From Ceratopteris richardii (taxonomy: Eukaryota; Streptophyta; Polypodiopsida; Polypodiales; Pteridaceae), in NCBI GenBank assembly GCA_020310875.1, contig CM035407.1, forward strand, positions 85,329,342 to 85,393,341: a DNA stretch of 64,000 nucleotides. Direction: 5' to 3'. Below the pieces are notes generated by a model that worked only from the letters and a program-made list of their open reading frames with translations, had not been told where the DNA came from and made no database searches. Below, one piece after another: positions 52,646 through 61,761 of the stretch. Within the stretch, counting starts at the first letter, position 1, and each line of letters opens with the position of its first letter. Made by a program: the position numbers and the translations under genes.

Positions 52646-53123
52646 TCACTAGAGCTCAAGCATTGCAGCAAAACCAAGGGGTAGACCAGGAGAAGAGCCC
52701 AGATGTTAGTGAAACAGAGAGCATGACAAAGAAGAGGACTAGAGCTTGGAGAGATAGCCGTGAAAGAATGAAAAGGCAATGGGCAAAAAAGATGAGTGAA
52801 CTCGAGGAAAGCCTCAGAGAAACGAAGGCCAGGATAACTGAACTCACATCTCAAACTCCCTCTCACACTACCTCACCTCCACCATTCCCAACTCCATCCA
52901 ACCCTCCACCTTCCAACCCGCCTCAACTATTCCACCACCCCCTAGAGTAGGATCAGTCCTAGCAGATCCCACTGCCGAAGACCTTAATTTGATGCTTAAA
53001 GCATATCAGGCCAGAATCCAAGAAGGGCCAAATGTAACTGATCATGAAAAGTGTTACCCTAGAGCAGAACTAGAGCTAGAACGAACCAAAATTTGTGCCA
53101 AAATGGTGGAATTGGCTTAAACC
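52636..53123 (+). pseudogene. charged linker between gag and protease
   Basis: After a frameshift: VITRAQALQQNQG, a Lys/Arg/Glu-rich likely coiled coil (RERMKRQWAKKMSELEESLR), a Pro/Thr-rich part, stop at 52948-52950, then a shift to the next frame (LNLMLKAYQARIQE, ELELERTKICAKMVEL) with TAA at 53118-53120. The x-T-R-A-Q/S start resembles the gag-pro linker of other plant gypsy elements. Confidence 0.6.
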
Positions 53124-54968
53124 ATGTTTGAGGCCAGTCGCCTCTTTAACATCTCTAGCTCAGCAAAGACGCAGTTGCACTTTGATGGACTGTTAGAAAG
53201 AATAGAGAAGTTGATTGCACAATCAGAAAAGGAACCCGCCTCTCAACACAAGGACAAGGCAAGTGAAAGATTAAGCATTCCTGCTCAGGAAGCCTATGTG
53301 CCTGAAGCCTATGTGCCTAACTCTACGGAGCCAGACACATCATCTTCTATGAATCGGTTCACACCAGAATTCCTACGCGAGATTCAAGAAGACAAATGGG
53401 CTAAAGAGAGTGAAGTCCCTCCTCCTATTGAACTTGTGGATGATGCACGCGACCAATTCCCACAAGACATCCCATCCATTTATGAGGAGCAGGAGAGCAC
53501 CCACTCTCAGGAAAGACTAGACTTTGAGTCTAACTCTCTACAAGAATTACCCCACTTCACAGGCCCATGGGAAGCTAAGTCTACTTGTATGAGAGCACCT
53601 ACAGTCATGGTACGAAATGAGGACTCAGTCTTACCTAGGAACACAGAGGTAGTGAAAAACACTAAAGTGTAGTGCAATCTCAAGTTAGAAGAGCTACTCA
53701 AGGTTAGACCTGACTTATGGAAACATGTCGCCAAACAAGTACCTGAGATAGCAAAACCTCGTTCCCAGGTAGGATCACATAGGACAGAGTGTGAAGTTTC
53801 AGGTGTTAGCTCACATAGGATAACTGATCGACGTCCTTTCATAACTTTAGATATAGGGCAAGGAAAGAGTGCAAGGACTGTAAGAGCCTTGATTGACTCA
53901 GGTGCAGCCACTAGTGCTGTTAAATTGTCTCACTGTCAAGAGTTGCAATTAACTGTCAATCCTGTGGAAGCATATCTCATAGGATTGGGAGGCGTGGAAA
54001 CCCCTTGCATGGGCGAGGTGGAACTTCCCCTCTATATTCATGATGAGGCAATGACAGTTAAAGTACTAGTGTGTCAAGATGAGGACCTCACTGAACCCCT
54101 TGTCTTGGGTCAAGACTGGATCTATGACCAAGCAATCAACTTAAACCTAAGAAGTGGACTTCTTCAGGTATGGGTGAATCAGACTAGAATCACAATTGAG
54201 TTAAATAATGGAGCACTCAAGGAACTAGAAAAGACACGGACTCCTGGTCCCTCCAGGGGTACACATGAAGTTGACCATGCTGTTCTTGTCCAAGGCTATG
54301 TGATACAGAAGAACGAAGATCTCAAAGAAGGAGTCAGAACCACAATGGAACTCCCTTCTTTTCCAAAAGCTAGAGGGAGGCGGCAACCAAAGGTGGATCA
54401 AAGGCAGAAGAAGCAGAGTACTACCTATGTCGGAGATCAAAAGTACCTGCGCAGCAAAATGTCTCAGCTAGTGAAACAAGTGTGGGTGTGGAAAGGCGAA
54501 CACCCGGTTGCACTCAAGCCAACCACACGGGCAAAGCCTCTTATTAGTAACCAACAACACGACACTAATAAGAAGTCTTTCAGAAGTTCTTCTACTAACG
54601 TGAAGTCTATTTGGGTGCCCAAGAAGTCGATGAAGGACAGCCCACAATCAAGACAAATTTGGGTGCCTAAGGCTTGTTTGCGGGCTCAAATAGCTACACC
54701 AAGAACACACCCTATACAGCATGATCCATTCACTCGCACAGCTGGCATCCACTCGTTTTCAACACTCAGGAACACACCAAGGCCCATGAGCACGAACAGA
54801 ATCACTTGTAAATGGGTCCCTAAAAGGCCTCATTTTCAAGCTGACACACCTATAAAGCTCTCGAGAGTCTCTACGAAACCAAGAGCAAAACCCATCCACT
54901 GCATTTGGCAGCCTAAGACTTGTAACAAACCCCTGGACCCCAATTGTAAATCCATGTCCACCTACTAA
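53124..54968 (+). pseudogene. protease with basic W-x-P-K tail
   Basis: One frame with a single TAG at 53670-53672. After an acidic N-terminal part comes a retropepsin: PFITLDIGQGKSARTVRALI then the active site IDSGAATSAVKLSH near 53889-53930, GLGGVETPCMGEVELPLYI and LVLGQDWIYDQAINLNLRSG. It would process gag. From about 54340 a basic region follows with repeated Trp-x-Pro-Lys units. It ends at TAA 54966-54968 without any reverse transcriptase. Autonomous relatives would continue into RT here. Confidence 0.82.
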
Positions 54969-55179
54969 CCACTTCACTCTCACATCACATCATTCCGCTT
55001 AGCTCATAGGTCTACCCAATTCCTACCTACACACACAAGCATCGAGCACTTATTAACCCCTAACCTCTCCCAAACCTCAGGTTAATGTTGTAACAGGGGA
55101 CACCGTGTCATTTTTGTGTCCATTGCAATGTTAACATTTATTCATATATTCTCACAGAACCAGTTGCAAAGTTTTCAAC
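54969..55179 (+). promoter_or_regulatory. spacer with splice-acceptor-like site before ORF3
   Basis: No coding capacity. TTTATTCATATATTCTCACAG, split here as TTTATTCATA and TATTCTCACAG, ends at 55157, 23 bases before the ORF3 ATG, and looks like a plant 3' splice site. It would allow ORF3 to be made from a spliced RNA using a leader donor. Confidence 0.4.
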
Positions 55180-58100
55180 ATGGCTGAGGCAGCAGGAACT
55201 AGCTCTCAAACAGAAACAAGCCAGCAAGTGGTGGACTTAGACAGTTTACCCGTTTTGCCTGAGACAAATGAAAGGCCAGAAGAATTGCGGGCCATCAAAA
55301 TCATACCTATTGCGGACCCTCCGCGTGGCCACACCATGCCCGTAGGAAAGACTTCCCACTGGTTTACTGAAGTAGCAGGACCCTTGGGTGAGGGAACGTA
55401 CCTATGGGAATCAGAGTTGGACTTCAACGGGAAGCAAGGCAGATACCATTTCTTTACAAGAGAATTCGAGAAGTTACAAAATGCAGAAGGTCTACGTTCG
55501 ATATGGGAAAAGGCAGGATTGAATGCATATTTCAGTGCACGGCTCCCAAAGCCTGACTTCATGCGATGCTACTATCTCATCAACACCTTGACTCCAAACC
55601 AGAACCCAAAAGGTGCAAGCTCATTTGTGGTTCCATCTCTGACAAAGGGGAATGAGCTCAAAAGGTTTAGGCTATCAAACAACTTGGTGAGAGAGGCTCT
55701 AGATATGCGCGGAATGCATATTCCTACAGAGAAGGAAACCCTAGTACTGGATTACATGAAGAATCGAAGTCTCACCAAACTCAAGGACATGGTGTCCATG
55801 ACGCCTAATATTGCAATACACCTTCGCATGTGCATGCAACACTTTGCTTTTCCTGCACAAGATAGATTCACCATGCCGCCCAAAAAGATTTGGTTTAGTT
55901 TGTATCTGGCAGAGACACAGAGCCTCACCATCAACTTACCCCACTGGATAATTGATCAGATACACCTAGCTCACAAACGATGGCCGCGGAAACAGGTTTT
56001 ATATGGTTGTTGTGCTCTGACGAGAATCATTTATAGGTGTTTGGCTTATGACATCCCTATTCAACGGGCCCTAATGTGGAATCGTGTAGAGCAGTTTAGA
56101 GGCAGGACATCCACTGGATCCCCTTCTAAGAAGATGAGAGGCACTGTCCAAGTCCCATGTGCTCAACCACGTGGAGCCACCCTAACACCAGACGTCACCC
56201 CTCCACCCCGAAGAGTCCGACCATTCACACTCCGACTTCCAAGACGCAGCACCGATGGTTCCACCTTGATATTCCCTCCTATCCCAACCGATCTTGAATT
56301 TCCCAGTGGTGCACCTTTGGAAGAACTCACTAATGAAGATTTCGAACAATTATTACAAGATGTAGAGCTGGAGGCAAAAGAGGCACAACAAGTGGAGAAC
56401 GTGCAAACGCAGGCCAAAACCTCCCAAGCACCTGTCACCACAGTTGAAGTGGATGAAGAGGATGATGGAGATGAAGAACAGGAGGAAGATGAGAAGGATT
56501 ATGATCAAGAGCATCAAGATGAGCAACAAGAAGTGCTAGAACTTGTAGGTGCACCAGCATATACAGCTCAACTACAAAGGTTATACGACACAATCAAAGC
56601 AGTACAAGAAAGGCATCAACTCTCTCTTGTATCAGGTCAAGCTTTGATGCAAGAAATGCTATCAGATGAGGGGGTGGACCAACAGTTCATTGACACCCTC
56701 AAATTAGTGTCAGAATCTTTAGGAGTTTCGGAGGCTGTCCACATTGCAGTCCGCCAGTCCGTGAGGTATGACAAACGCAGAGTTGACACATTAGCACGGG
56801 CAGGTAAGACTATCAGGATACCCGTTACAGAACAAGAAGTACCCATTGAAACCATAGCTACCCCCACCACCACCACTGACCTCTCTGCTGAAACCTTCGT
56901 TCAGACATCATCCATCTCACCCCAGCATCCTCCATCACCACCTTCTCCACCCCCACCACCACCTCCCACCATGGAAGAAACGACAGTCATCACCTCTACC
57001 TTCACTTATAACCCATCCTCATTCACATCATTCTCATTTCGAGAACCCACCTCACAAGAAACCCTCTTCTCCTTCGTCACCAATCCCTTGTACACTTCAA
57101 CCCTTCCATCCTCCGAACCCATAACTGGCCATCCCATAATTCCAAGTGTGGTTGGAAACCCGGCACCCACCGAAGGCACCCTGTGTTTCCCAGCCTATTC
57201 CCCACTACGGGTACCTCCATTCCATGACCCTCACTTCCCATCTGGCCCCTACACCTCTTTCAACCTGACCTCACCACCCCAATACCCGTCCTTTGTGGAG
57301 CAGTTCATCCGCTCTCCGATGTTTCAGAGGCACATTTCCCCGCTGTTCGCAACGACATCAATTTACATGAACACCACACTCACTTCACCTACCATACCCA
57401 CCTACATGGTAGCCCCTGTACACACCACCTTGTCTGACCCAATGGACATTTCACCAACCACAGCACCTCTCCCCACGATTCCACCATCTCCCCCTCCCTT
57501 ACCCCCCACCTCACCACACATATCATTGGCACACACAGCATTCGCTACCCCCCTACCCAATCCCACCTCCCCTGCATTTCAAACTTTTCCCCTTGCATCT
57601 CATAATGTAAATAGCACGTTCAATACATTACTTCAGTGTGCACATCAACTACAACAAGAATACCATCAATTGGAAGAACGCATTGCTGCCTTCCAGGCAG
57701 AATCTCAACGTCTGCAAGCTCGAGTCACCACTCTTGAAGCTGATTACCAAACGCTCCTAACCGAGCATACCACCTTACAGCACGCTCACTCCGAATTGGA
57801 ATCAAAGACATCAATAGTAGATGACCAAGCAGTCAAGGAATTAGAAACAGTGCTCCAAGCGCAAATGATATCTAATGCTACACTCAGACGCAACCTTGGG
57901 CTATTAAGGAAGCATATGGCAGCAGCACTAGAAGAGAATAAGAGGCTTCAACAACAAAACCAAGACAACTTTGAAGCGGCTATGGAAGGAACTGCAGGAG
58001 CAACCATTAGCCCTACCAAGTATAGAGCTGTACCATCGGAAGACATTCGCATCTTACTAGAGGAGCATGCAAATTTCTTGGAGTCATATGAAAAGTTAGA

Positions 58101-59520
58101 GACTGAATGTGCAGGCCTAAAAAAACAGATAGCCAGTGCCCCCATAGCTCAACAGGAGCCGGTAGTCTTGCAACACTCTCCAGAAGAATTAGAGACCCTT
58201 CGGAAACAGGTGACCGAACTCCAAGCGCGTCTCTTACCATATGAAAGGCCACCCTCGCCAACTGAAGAACCTGAACCTGAAACAGTGGTGGAAATCCCCG
58301 TCGATGACAGCTATGAAGAGCCATATGAGCCGATGCCGACACCCGGTGGTCGAACTACAGAGGAAGGACAAGACACTTTAGAAATTCAAGTTCCAGATTG
58401 GGTCAAAAGGGTCGAGAAAGTGGGTAAGACACATGATGGTCGTGTGGCCGTGCAAATGCAATCTCTCACAAATCTGGAAGAAACTGTCCTTCGGTCTTCT
58501 TACTTTCAAAACCTATCCCATCAACGGTTAATCACAACATCAGAGTCGCAATACATGCCTTATTTTTTCTTGCTACATGATTATAATGCAGAAGTCAAAA
58601 GACATACTGGGAAGGAGCCCACATTCGCCACTCAATTTGAGCTAGGGGATTTACCGACAGATGCACGTGCTAGCTCGATCTTCCAACCTAATTGGCGTGC
58701 ACGGCTACTAACCGATTACCTAGAGATGATGAGCACCTGGGCAACCATGCCACTATATATCAAGTATAATCCATGCTATTGCCCAGTGGTACATCGCAGA
58801 TCCTGGCAAGCATTTGCAATCAAGGTACGCAACAATAAAGAATGCTCGGCTTGGGTTAACTATCCATATTTTGCTCTGCCTCGGGGGACCCCAACCGTAG
58901 CCTACATGATATCAACAATTCGACACTGGTCTACTCGTCTAAATAATGTACCTGACATAGCTGCAAAAATGTGTATGAAAATATTTGAGCTCATGACCAT
59001 TGTCTTCAAAACCTTTCGGAAGATACAAGCTCCATACATCTCTGCCCCTGGATTCTCTCAAGGTAACAAGGATTTAGTCTACGACATGAGCGAGACCCCC
59101 TCGGTCACTATAATCTTTGCTTGGCATGCACGAATAAAGTACTTACCCGCATGCTTCAAGCAGACATTTGAGGAAATGTTCTCTACCGGATTCTGGGAAT
59201 ATCATTCAGAAATTTTCATTCCCAGACCCACACATTTGCTACATCTATTTGCAGTAGAACAAGCGATCCATGCAGATCAGTTACGTCTGCCACACCCGAA
59301 CATTCCAGGACCAATTGATTGGGATCGTATGATGACAGATTTGGCCAGAGGACTACGCCTACAAGAACATCAGCTTGCCACTCAGGTTGTGGAATATTAC
59401 ATCCAACACTCCGAGCAACAAGGGTCTGTCAGGGACGACAGACGCGAGAGAGGGGTGGGTGTTGAGAGCAGTATGGGCACCCAAGGACTGACTAGACAAG
59501 GAAGCCAGCGGAGAGAGTGA
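55180..59520 (+). CDS. ORF3: 1446-aa transposon protein with coiled coil, function unknown
   Basis: ATG at 55180 in good context (AACATGGCT). Regions: 1-310 globular, with KIWFSLYLAETQSLTINLPH and CALTRIIYRCLAYDIPIQRA; an acidic run near 420-450 (EEDDGDEEQEEDEKDYDQEH); a Pro/Ser/Thr-rich part near 580-790; a Gln/Glu/Leu-rich coiled coil near 820-1020; a C-terminal domain near 1067-1370 (LTDYLEMMSTWATMPLYIKY, NPCYCPVVHRRSWQAF, FKQTFEEMFSTGFWEYHSEI). No signal peptide or membrane segment, so not an envelope protein. No enzyme motif recognised. The last 20 codons read through the polypurine tract and into the 3' LTR. Wholly open although gag-protease is broken. Confidence 0.88.
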   Translation: MAEAAGTSSQTETSQQVVDLDSLPVLPETNERPEELRAIKIIPIADPPRGHTMPVGKTSHWFTEVAGPLGEGTYLWESELDFNGKQGRYHFFTREFEKLQNAEGLRSIWEKAGLNAYFSARLPKPDFMRCYYLINTLTPNQNPKGASSFVVPSLTKGNELKRFRLSNNLVREALDMRGMHIPTEKETLVLDYMKNRSLTKLKDMVSMTPNIAIHLRMCMQHFAFPAQDRFTMPPKKIWFSLYLAETQSLTINLPHWIIDQIHLAHKRWPRKQVLYGCCALTRIIYRCLAYDIPIQRALMWNRVEQFRGRTSTGSPSKKMRGTVQVPCAQPRGATLTPDVTPPPRRVRPFTLRLPRRSTDGSTLIFPPIPTDLEFPSGAPLEELTNEDFEQLLQDVELEAKEAQQVENVQTQAKTSQAPVTTVEVDEEDDGDEEQEEDEKDYDQEHQDEQQEVLELVGAPAYTAQLQRLYDTIKAVQERHQLSLVSGQALMQEMLSDEGVDQQFIDTLKLVSESLGVSEAVHIAVRQSVRYDKRRVDTLARAGKTIRIPVTEQEVPIETIATPTTTTDLSAETFVQTSSISPQHPPSPPSPPPPPPPTMEETTVITSTFTYNPSSFTSFSFREPTSQETLFSFVTNPLYTSTLPSSEPITGHPIIPSVVGNPAPTEGTLCFPAYSPLRVPPFHDPHFPSGPYTSFNLTSPPQYPSFVEQFIRSPMFQRHISPLFATTSIYMNTTLTSPTIPTYMVAPVHTTLSDPMDISPTTAPLPTIPPSPPPLPPTSPHISLAHTAFATPLPNPTSPAFQTFPLASHNVNSTFNTLLQCAHQLQQEYHQLEERIAAFQAESQRLQARVTTLEADYQTLLTEHTTLQHAHSELESKTSIVDDQAVKELETVLQAQMISNATLRRNLGLLRKHMAAALEENKRLQQQNQDNFEAAMEGTAGATISPTKYRAVPSEDIRILLEEHANFLESYEKLETECAGLKKQIASAPIAQQEPVVLQHSPEELETLRKQVTELQARLLPYERPPSPTEEPEPETVVEIPVDDSYEEPYEPMPTPGGRTTEEGQDTLEIQVPDWVKRVEKVGKTHDGRVAVQMQSLTNLEETVLRSSYFQNLSHQRLITTSESQYMPYFFLLHDYNAEVKRHTGKEPTFATQFELGDLPTDARASSIFQPNWRARLLTDYLEMMSTWATMPLYIKYNPCYCPVVHRRSWQAFAIKVRNNKECSAWVNYPYFALPRGTPTVAYMISTIRHWSTRLNNVPDIAAKMCMKIFELMTIVFKTFRKIQAPYISAPGFSQGNKDLVYDMSETPSVTIIFAWHARIKYLPACFKQTFEEMFSTGFWEYHSEIFIPRPTHLLHLFAVEQAIHADQLRLPHPNIPGPIDWDRMMTDLARGLRLQEHQLATQVVEYYIQHSEQQGSVRDDRRERGVGVESSMGTQGLTRQGSQRRE
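59447..59459 (+). other. polypurine tract inside ORF3
   Basis: AGAGAGGGGTGGG directly before the TG of the 3' LTR; it encodes part of E-R-G-V-G of ORF3. Confidence 0.85.
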
Positions 59521-60094
59521 GAGCGAGGTGAAGGAGTAAGTAGACAAAGCAGTCGACGCAAATCTGGCAGATAGGCCCTTCAAATTTTTCCAAATCAACA
59601 TCTTTATAACAGTGATTCTTATCACTAACAATCATTGTAAATACCATTTCATATTTTTGTAGCTCCATTTTGTGCAAGCCAAGGAGTCCTTGAGCTTGAA
59701 GAGCCTTATAAGTACCTACATATCAATTTTCGTATTTTTTAGACTCCGTTTAGGCCCTCAAATTGGCCCTGGAACCTAATTTTTAACTAGGCCGGACACT
59801 AGGTCTAGACAGGGCCAAAACCTAGTCAAAAACTATAAAAAGAGCTAGAGAGCTCATTTTTGAGGTTGGCTTGTAATTGAAATGAACTGGTAAGAGCTTT
59901 TTGAAAGTAATCAAAAGAACTCCATTGCTTCTCACCCTTTGTCTTGCCGTGTGTGCGCGTGTGTGTGTATGTGTGTGCATGCTTGTGTGCTTCTCACTCA
60001 CGCACTTGTGCCTCCACTTGCTCGAGGTCTTCATACCATCCTCACGTCTTCCCGGATTGACATTAAAGGAGGTCCTACTCATCACTGAGCTACA
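59460..60094 (+). repeat. 3' LTR of Athila-type element
   Basis: 635 bp, about nine single-base differences from 47785-48419 and no indel. Confidence 0.95.
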
Positions 60095-60099
60095 CTTAT
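60095..60099. repeat. target-site duplication CTTAT, right copy
   Basis: Directly follows the terminal CA of the right LTR. Confidence 0.9.
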
Positions 60100-60360
60100 C
60101 AATTGTGTAAAGTTTTTTCTGAAACTTTGCATAAGGTGTTGTCTACAATTTGTGCACCTTCTTCAATTTGAATCACTCCAAAAGATTCAGTAGATCTTGA
60201 GAAATGATCTCAACAAGTTACCTATGTCTAAAACTGTTCTTCTGAGAAGTCAATTTAGACACCTGTAACTTCTAACACTTGGTTCTCTTAATCTAGAACC
60301 CGTTTGTGAAAATGCTTTTAGCCATAGGTAGCTTACCTTCCAACTTAAAGATTGAGTGCT
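60095..60360 (-). repeat. copia-C LTR, right part of split copy
   Basis: Continues from 47784. In reverse it matches the copia-C LTR at about 46310-46560: CAAGGTGTTG-like, CCAAAAGATT-AGTAGATCTTG, AACTTCTAA, GCTTTTAGCCATA and CCAACTTAAAGA-TGAGTGCTT. Truncated at 60360 by the next element. Confidence 0.82.
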
Positions 60361-61256
60361 TGTGTGTACTTGAGCCAAGACGACTCAAGGACTTGTGCCA
60401 ATGAGACTATACCTCAATTGCCACACAAGTGCATATAGTGGGATCTTTAACACACATTTAAATGTCAATCCTAAGGAACGACTTACCAAGTGTATGAAGA
60501 CTTGTGCACACGTGATGGATAATGAAGTGGTTTAGCTAGCATGCATGAGAAAAGACTACTACCTCTCACACTCACTGAAATACTGAAAGTGTTTGCCGTA
60601 GGCCTCTTTTGAGCAATTTTAGTATTTTGAGGTTTTCTCCCAGCCCAGAACTCCAAACATAGGCAATAGGGTACTCGTTTCGAAGCTCTCGATGAGACGC
60701 ATCCAATGGTGGTGGTTTCACTCAATTTTGACTACTCTGCTTCAAGTTATGGCAAAAACAGTGAATGACAGGAATCACAAATGCCCGCGCCACAACTTCT
60801 CCTAGCTTACGCGCGCACTACAGCAGCTCAAAACAAAGGGGAAGGGGTAGACAACAGTCCTACACAGGCATTTCAAGCATAACACACACATACAAGAGTG
60901 AAATGAAGATCAAAATCAGCAAGAAAGAGGCAAACTCGAAAATTCTGAAGAGCTCCTTGTTCACAATGGCAAGAGTTTTTACAAAGAGTCACAAAGTGAC
61001 TTATATACATGAGCCCTAAGTTTGTTCCTTTCACACAAGTGACCGGCACTTTATTCACTAAGAGACTAATTTCCTACTATTGTACATGGGTAATCTCTAC
61101 TTTTCTGTGGGGATGCATCTAGAGGACTTCTCTAGTGCATTTACAAGGGAAAATATATTACAAAAATGAATATGATACAAAAGTCTAATGTCCAAATCGG
61201 AAAAATTTTAGGGCCCATCTTTTTCTCCGCTTCGTACTTTCTTTAGCTCTGCAACA
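60361..61256 (-). repeat. probable 3' LTR of element E
   Basis: On the minus strand it starts TGTTGCAGAGC next to the polypurine tract and ends ...CACACA where copia-C homology resumes at 60360. About 890 bp. The exact outer end (60361, 60363 or 60365) is ambiguous because of a TGTGTG run. Confidence 0.65.
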
Positions 61257-61270
61257 CTCTCCCCCTCTTC
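61257..61270 (-). other. polypurine tract of element E
   Basis: GAAGAGGGGGAGAG on the minus strand directly before the LTR. Confidence 0.75.
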
Positions 61271-61761
61271 GTCTCTGTCGTCCCTTGACAGACTTTGCTT
61301 CCCGCACGCATCCAGTGGTCAGTATTGCCTGGTTCTTGATCTTGCATTACGTTTTAGAGGCGCTTTGCTTTTCTCCGCACGCTTCCCTTGGTCAGTGTTG
61401 TCTGCAGTTAAACAGACATGCAGATTCGATGGCCTTCTTGATTCAAGCTCTACTACTCGAGAGCCTGTTGCACTTGTCTTGCCTATTGACTTGGGTTGCC
61501 ACGCACGCCACCAGTGACTAGGAATGTGCTGTTCTTAGTCACCCTCTTAAACTTTTCAGCCTCTACCCCTTTATAACTTTTGGTCCTTTGATTTGTCCTG
61601 GTTGCACACATCTGACCCTGTTGTATTGCTTTGAGGCTGTTTGCTTCTTTCCCCCGTGCATGACCTGGATGCTTTGCCTTTTTGCCTGATGCGTGCCCCT
61701 GCGGGGCTCTGTGCAGAGATGGGTAATGCGCCCCTGCGGGGCTTCCTGCAGAGATATGTAT
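61271..61761. other. spacer with imperfect repeats
   Basis: Non-coding 3' spacer of element E. A TCTGTCGTCC-GACAG motif occurs at 61275-61292 and again inside the end of the ORF at 61843-61861. CGCACGC-(A/T)(C/T)CC-GGTCAGT-like units occur near 61303-61322 and 61378-61398. Confidence 0.5.
61685..61757. repeat. two direct repeats with GCCCC-TGC-GGGGC hairpin
   Basis: Two copies of about 35 bases: ATGCG(TG)CCCCTGCGGGGC, then TTCCTGCAGAGATATGTA or a variant. Each has a perfect 5-bp stem with a 3-base loop. Confidence 0.7.

Larger units (their letters stand above)
47785..60094 (+). mobile_element. young Athila-type, pol-less retrotransposon with giant ORF3
   Basis: 12,310 bp: LTRs 47785-48419 and 59460-60094 (635 bp each, about nine differences by eye, so about 98.6% identical), target duplication CTTAT at 47780-47784 and 60095-60099, tRNA-Asp-type PBS at 48428-48445, polypurine tract at 59447-59459. 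Content: a 1.7-kb leader with a 21-bp minisatellite, gag, a protease with a basic tail, and a 1446-codon ORF3. There is no reverse transcriptase, RNase H or integrase. Mobilisation must rely on enzymes from elsewhere. The Athila/Tat assignment rests on the PBS, gag and layout. Confidence 0.93.

Noticed and set aside
55180-59520. ORF3 as a retroviral-type envelope protein
   Set aside because: The position is env-like, but I see no signal peptide, membrane segment or cysteine pattern.
60483-61058. Small ORFs inside the LTR of element E
   Set aside because: Short, no homology, and lying wholly within an LTR.
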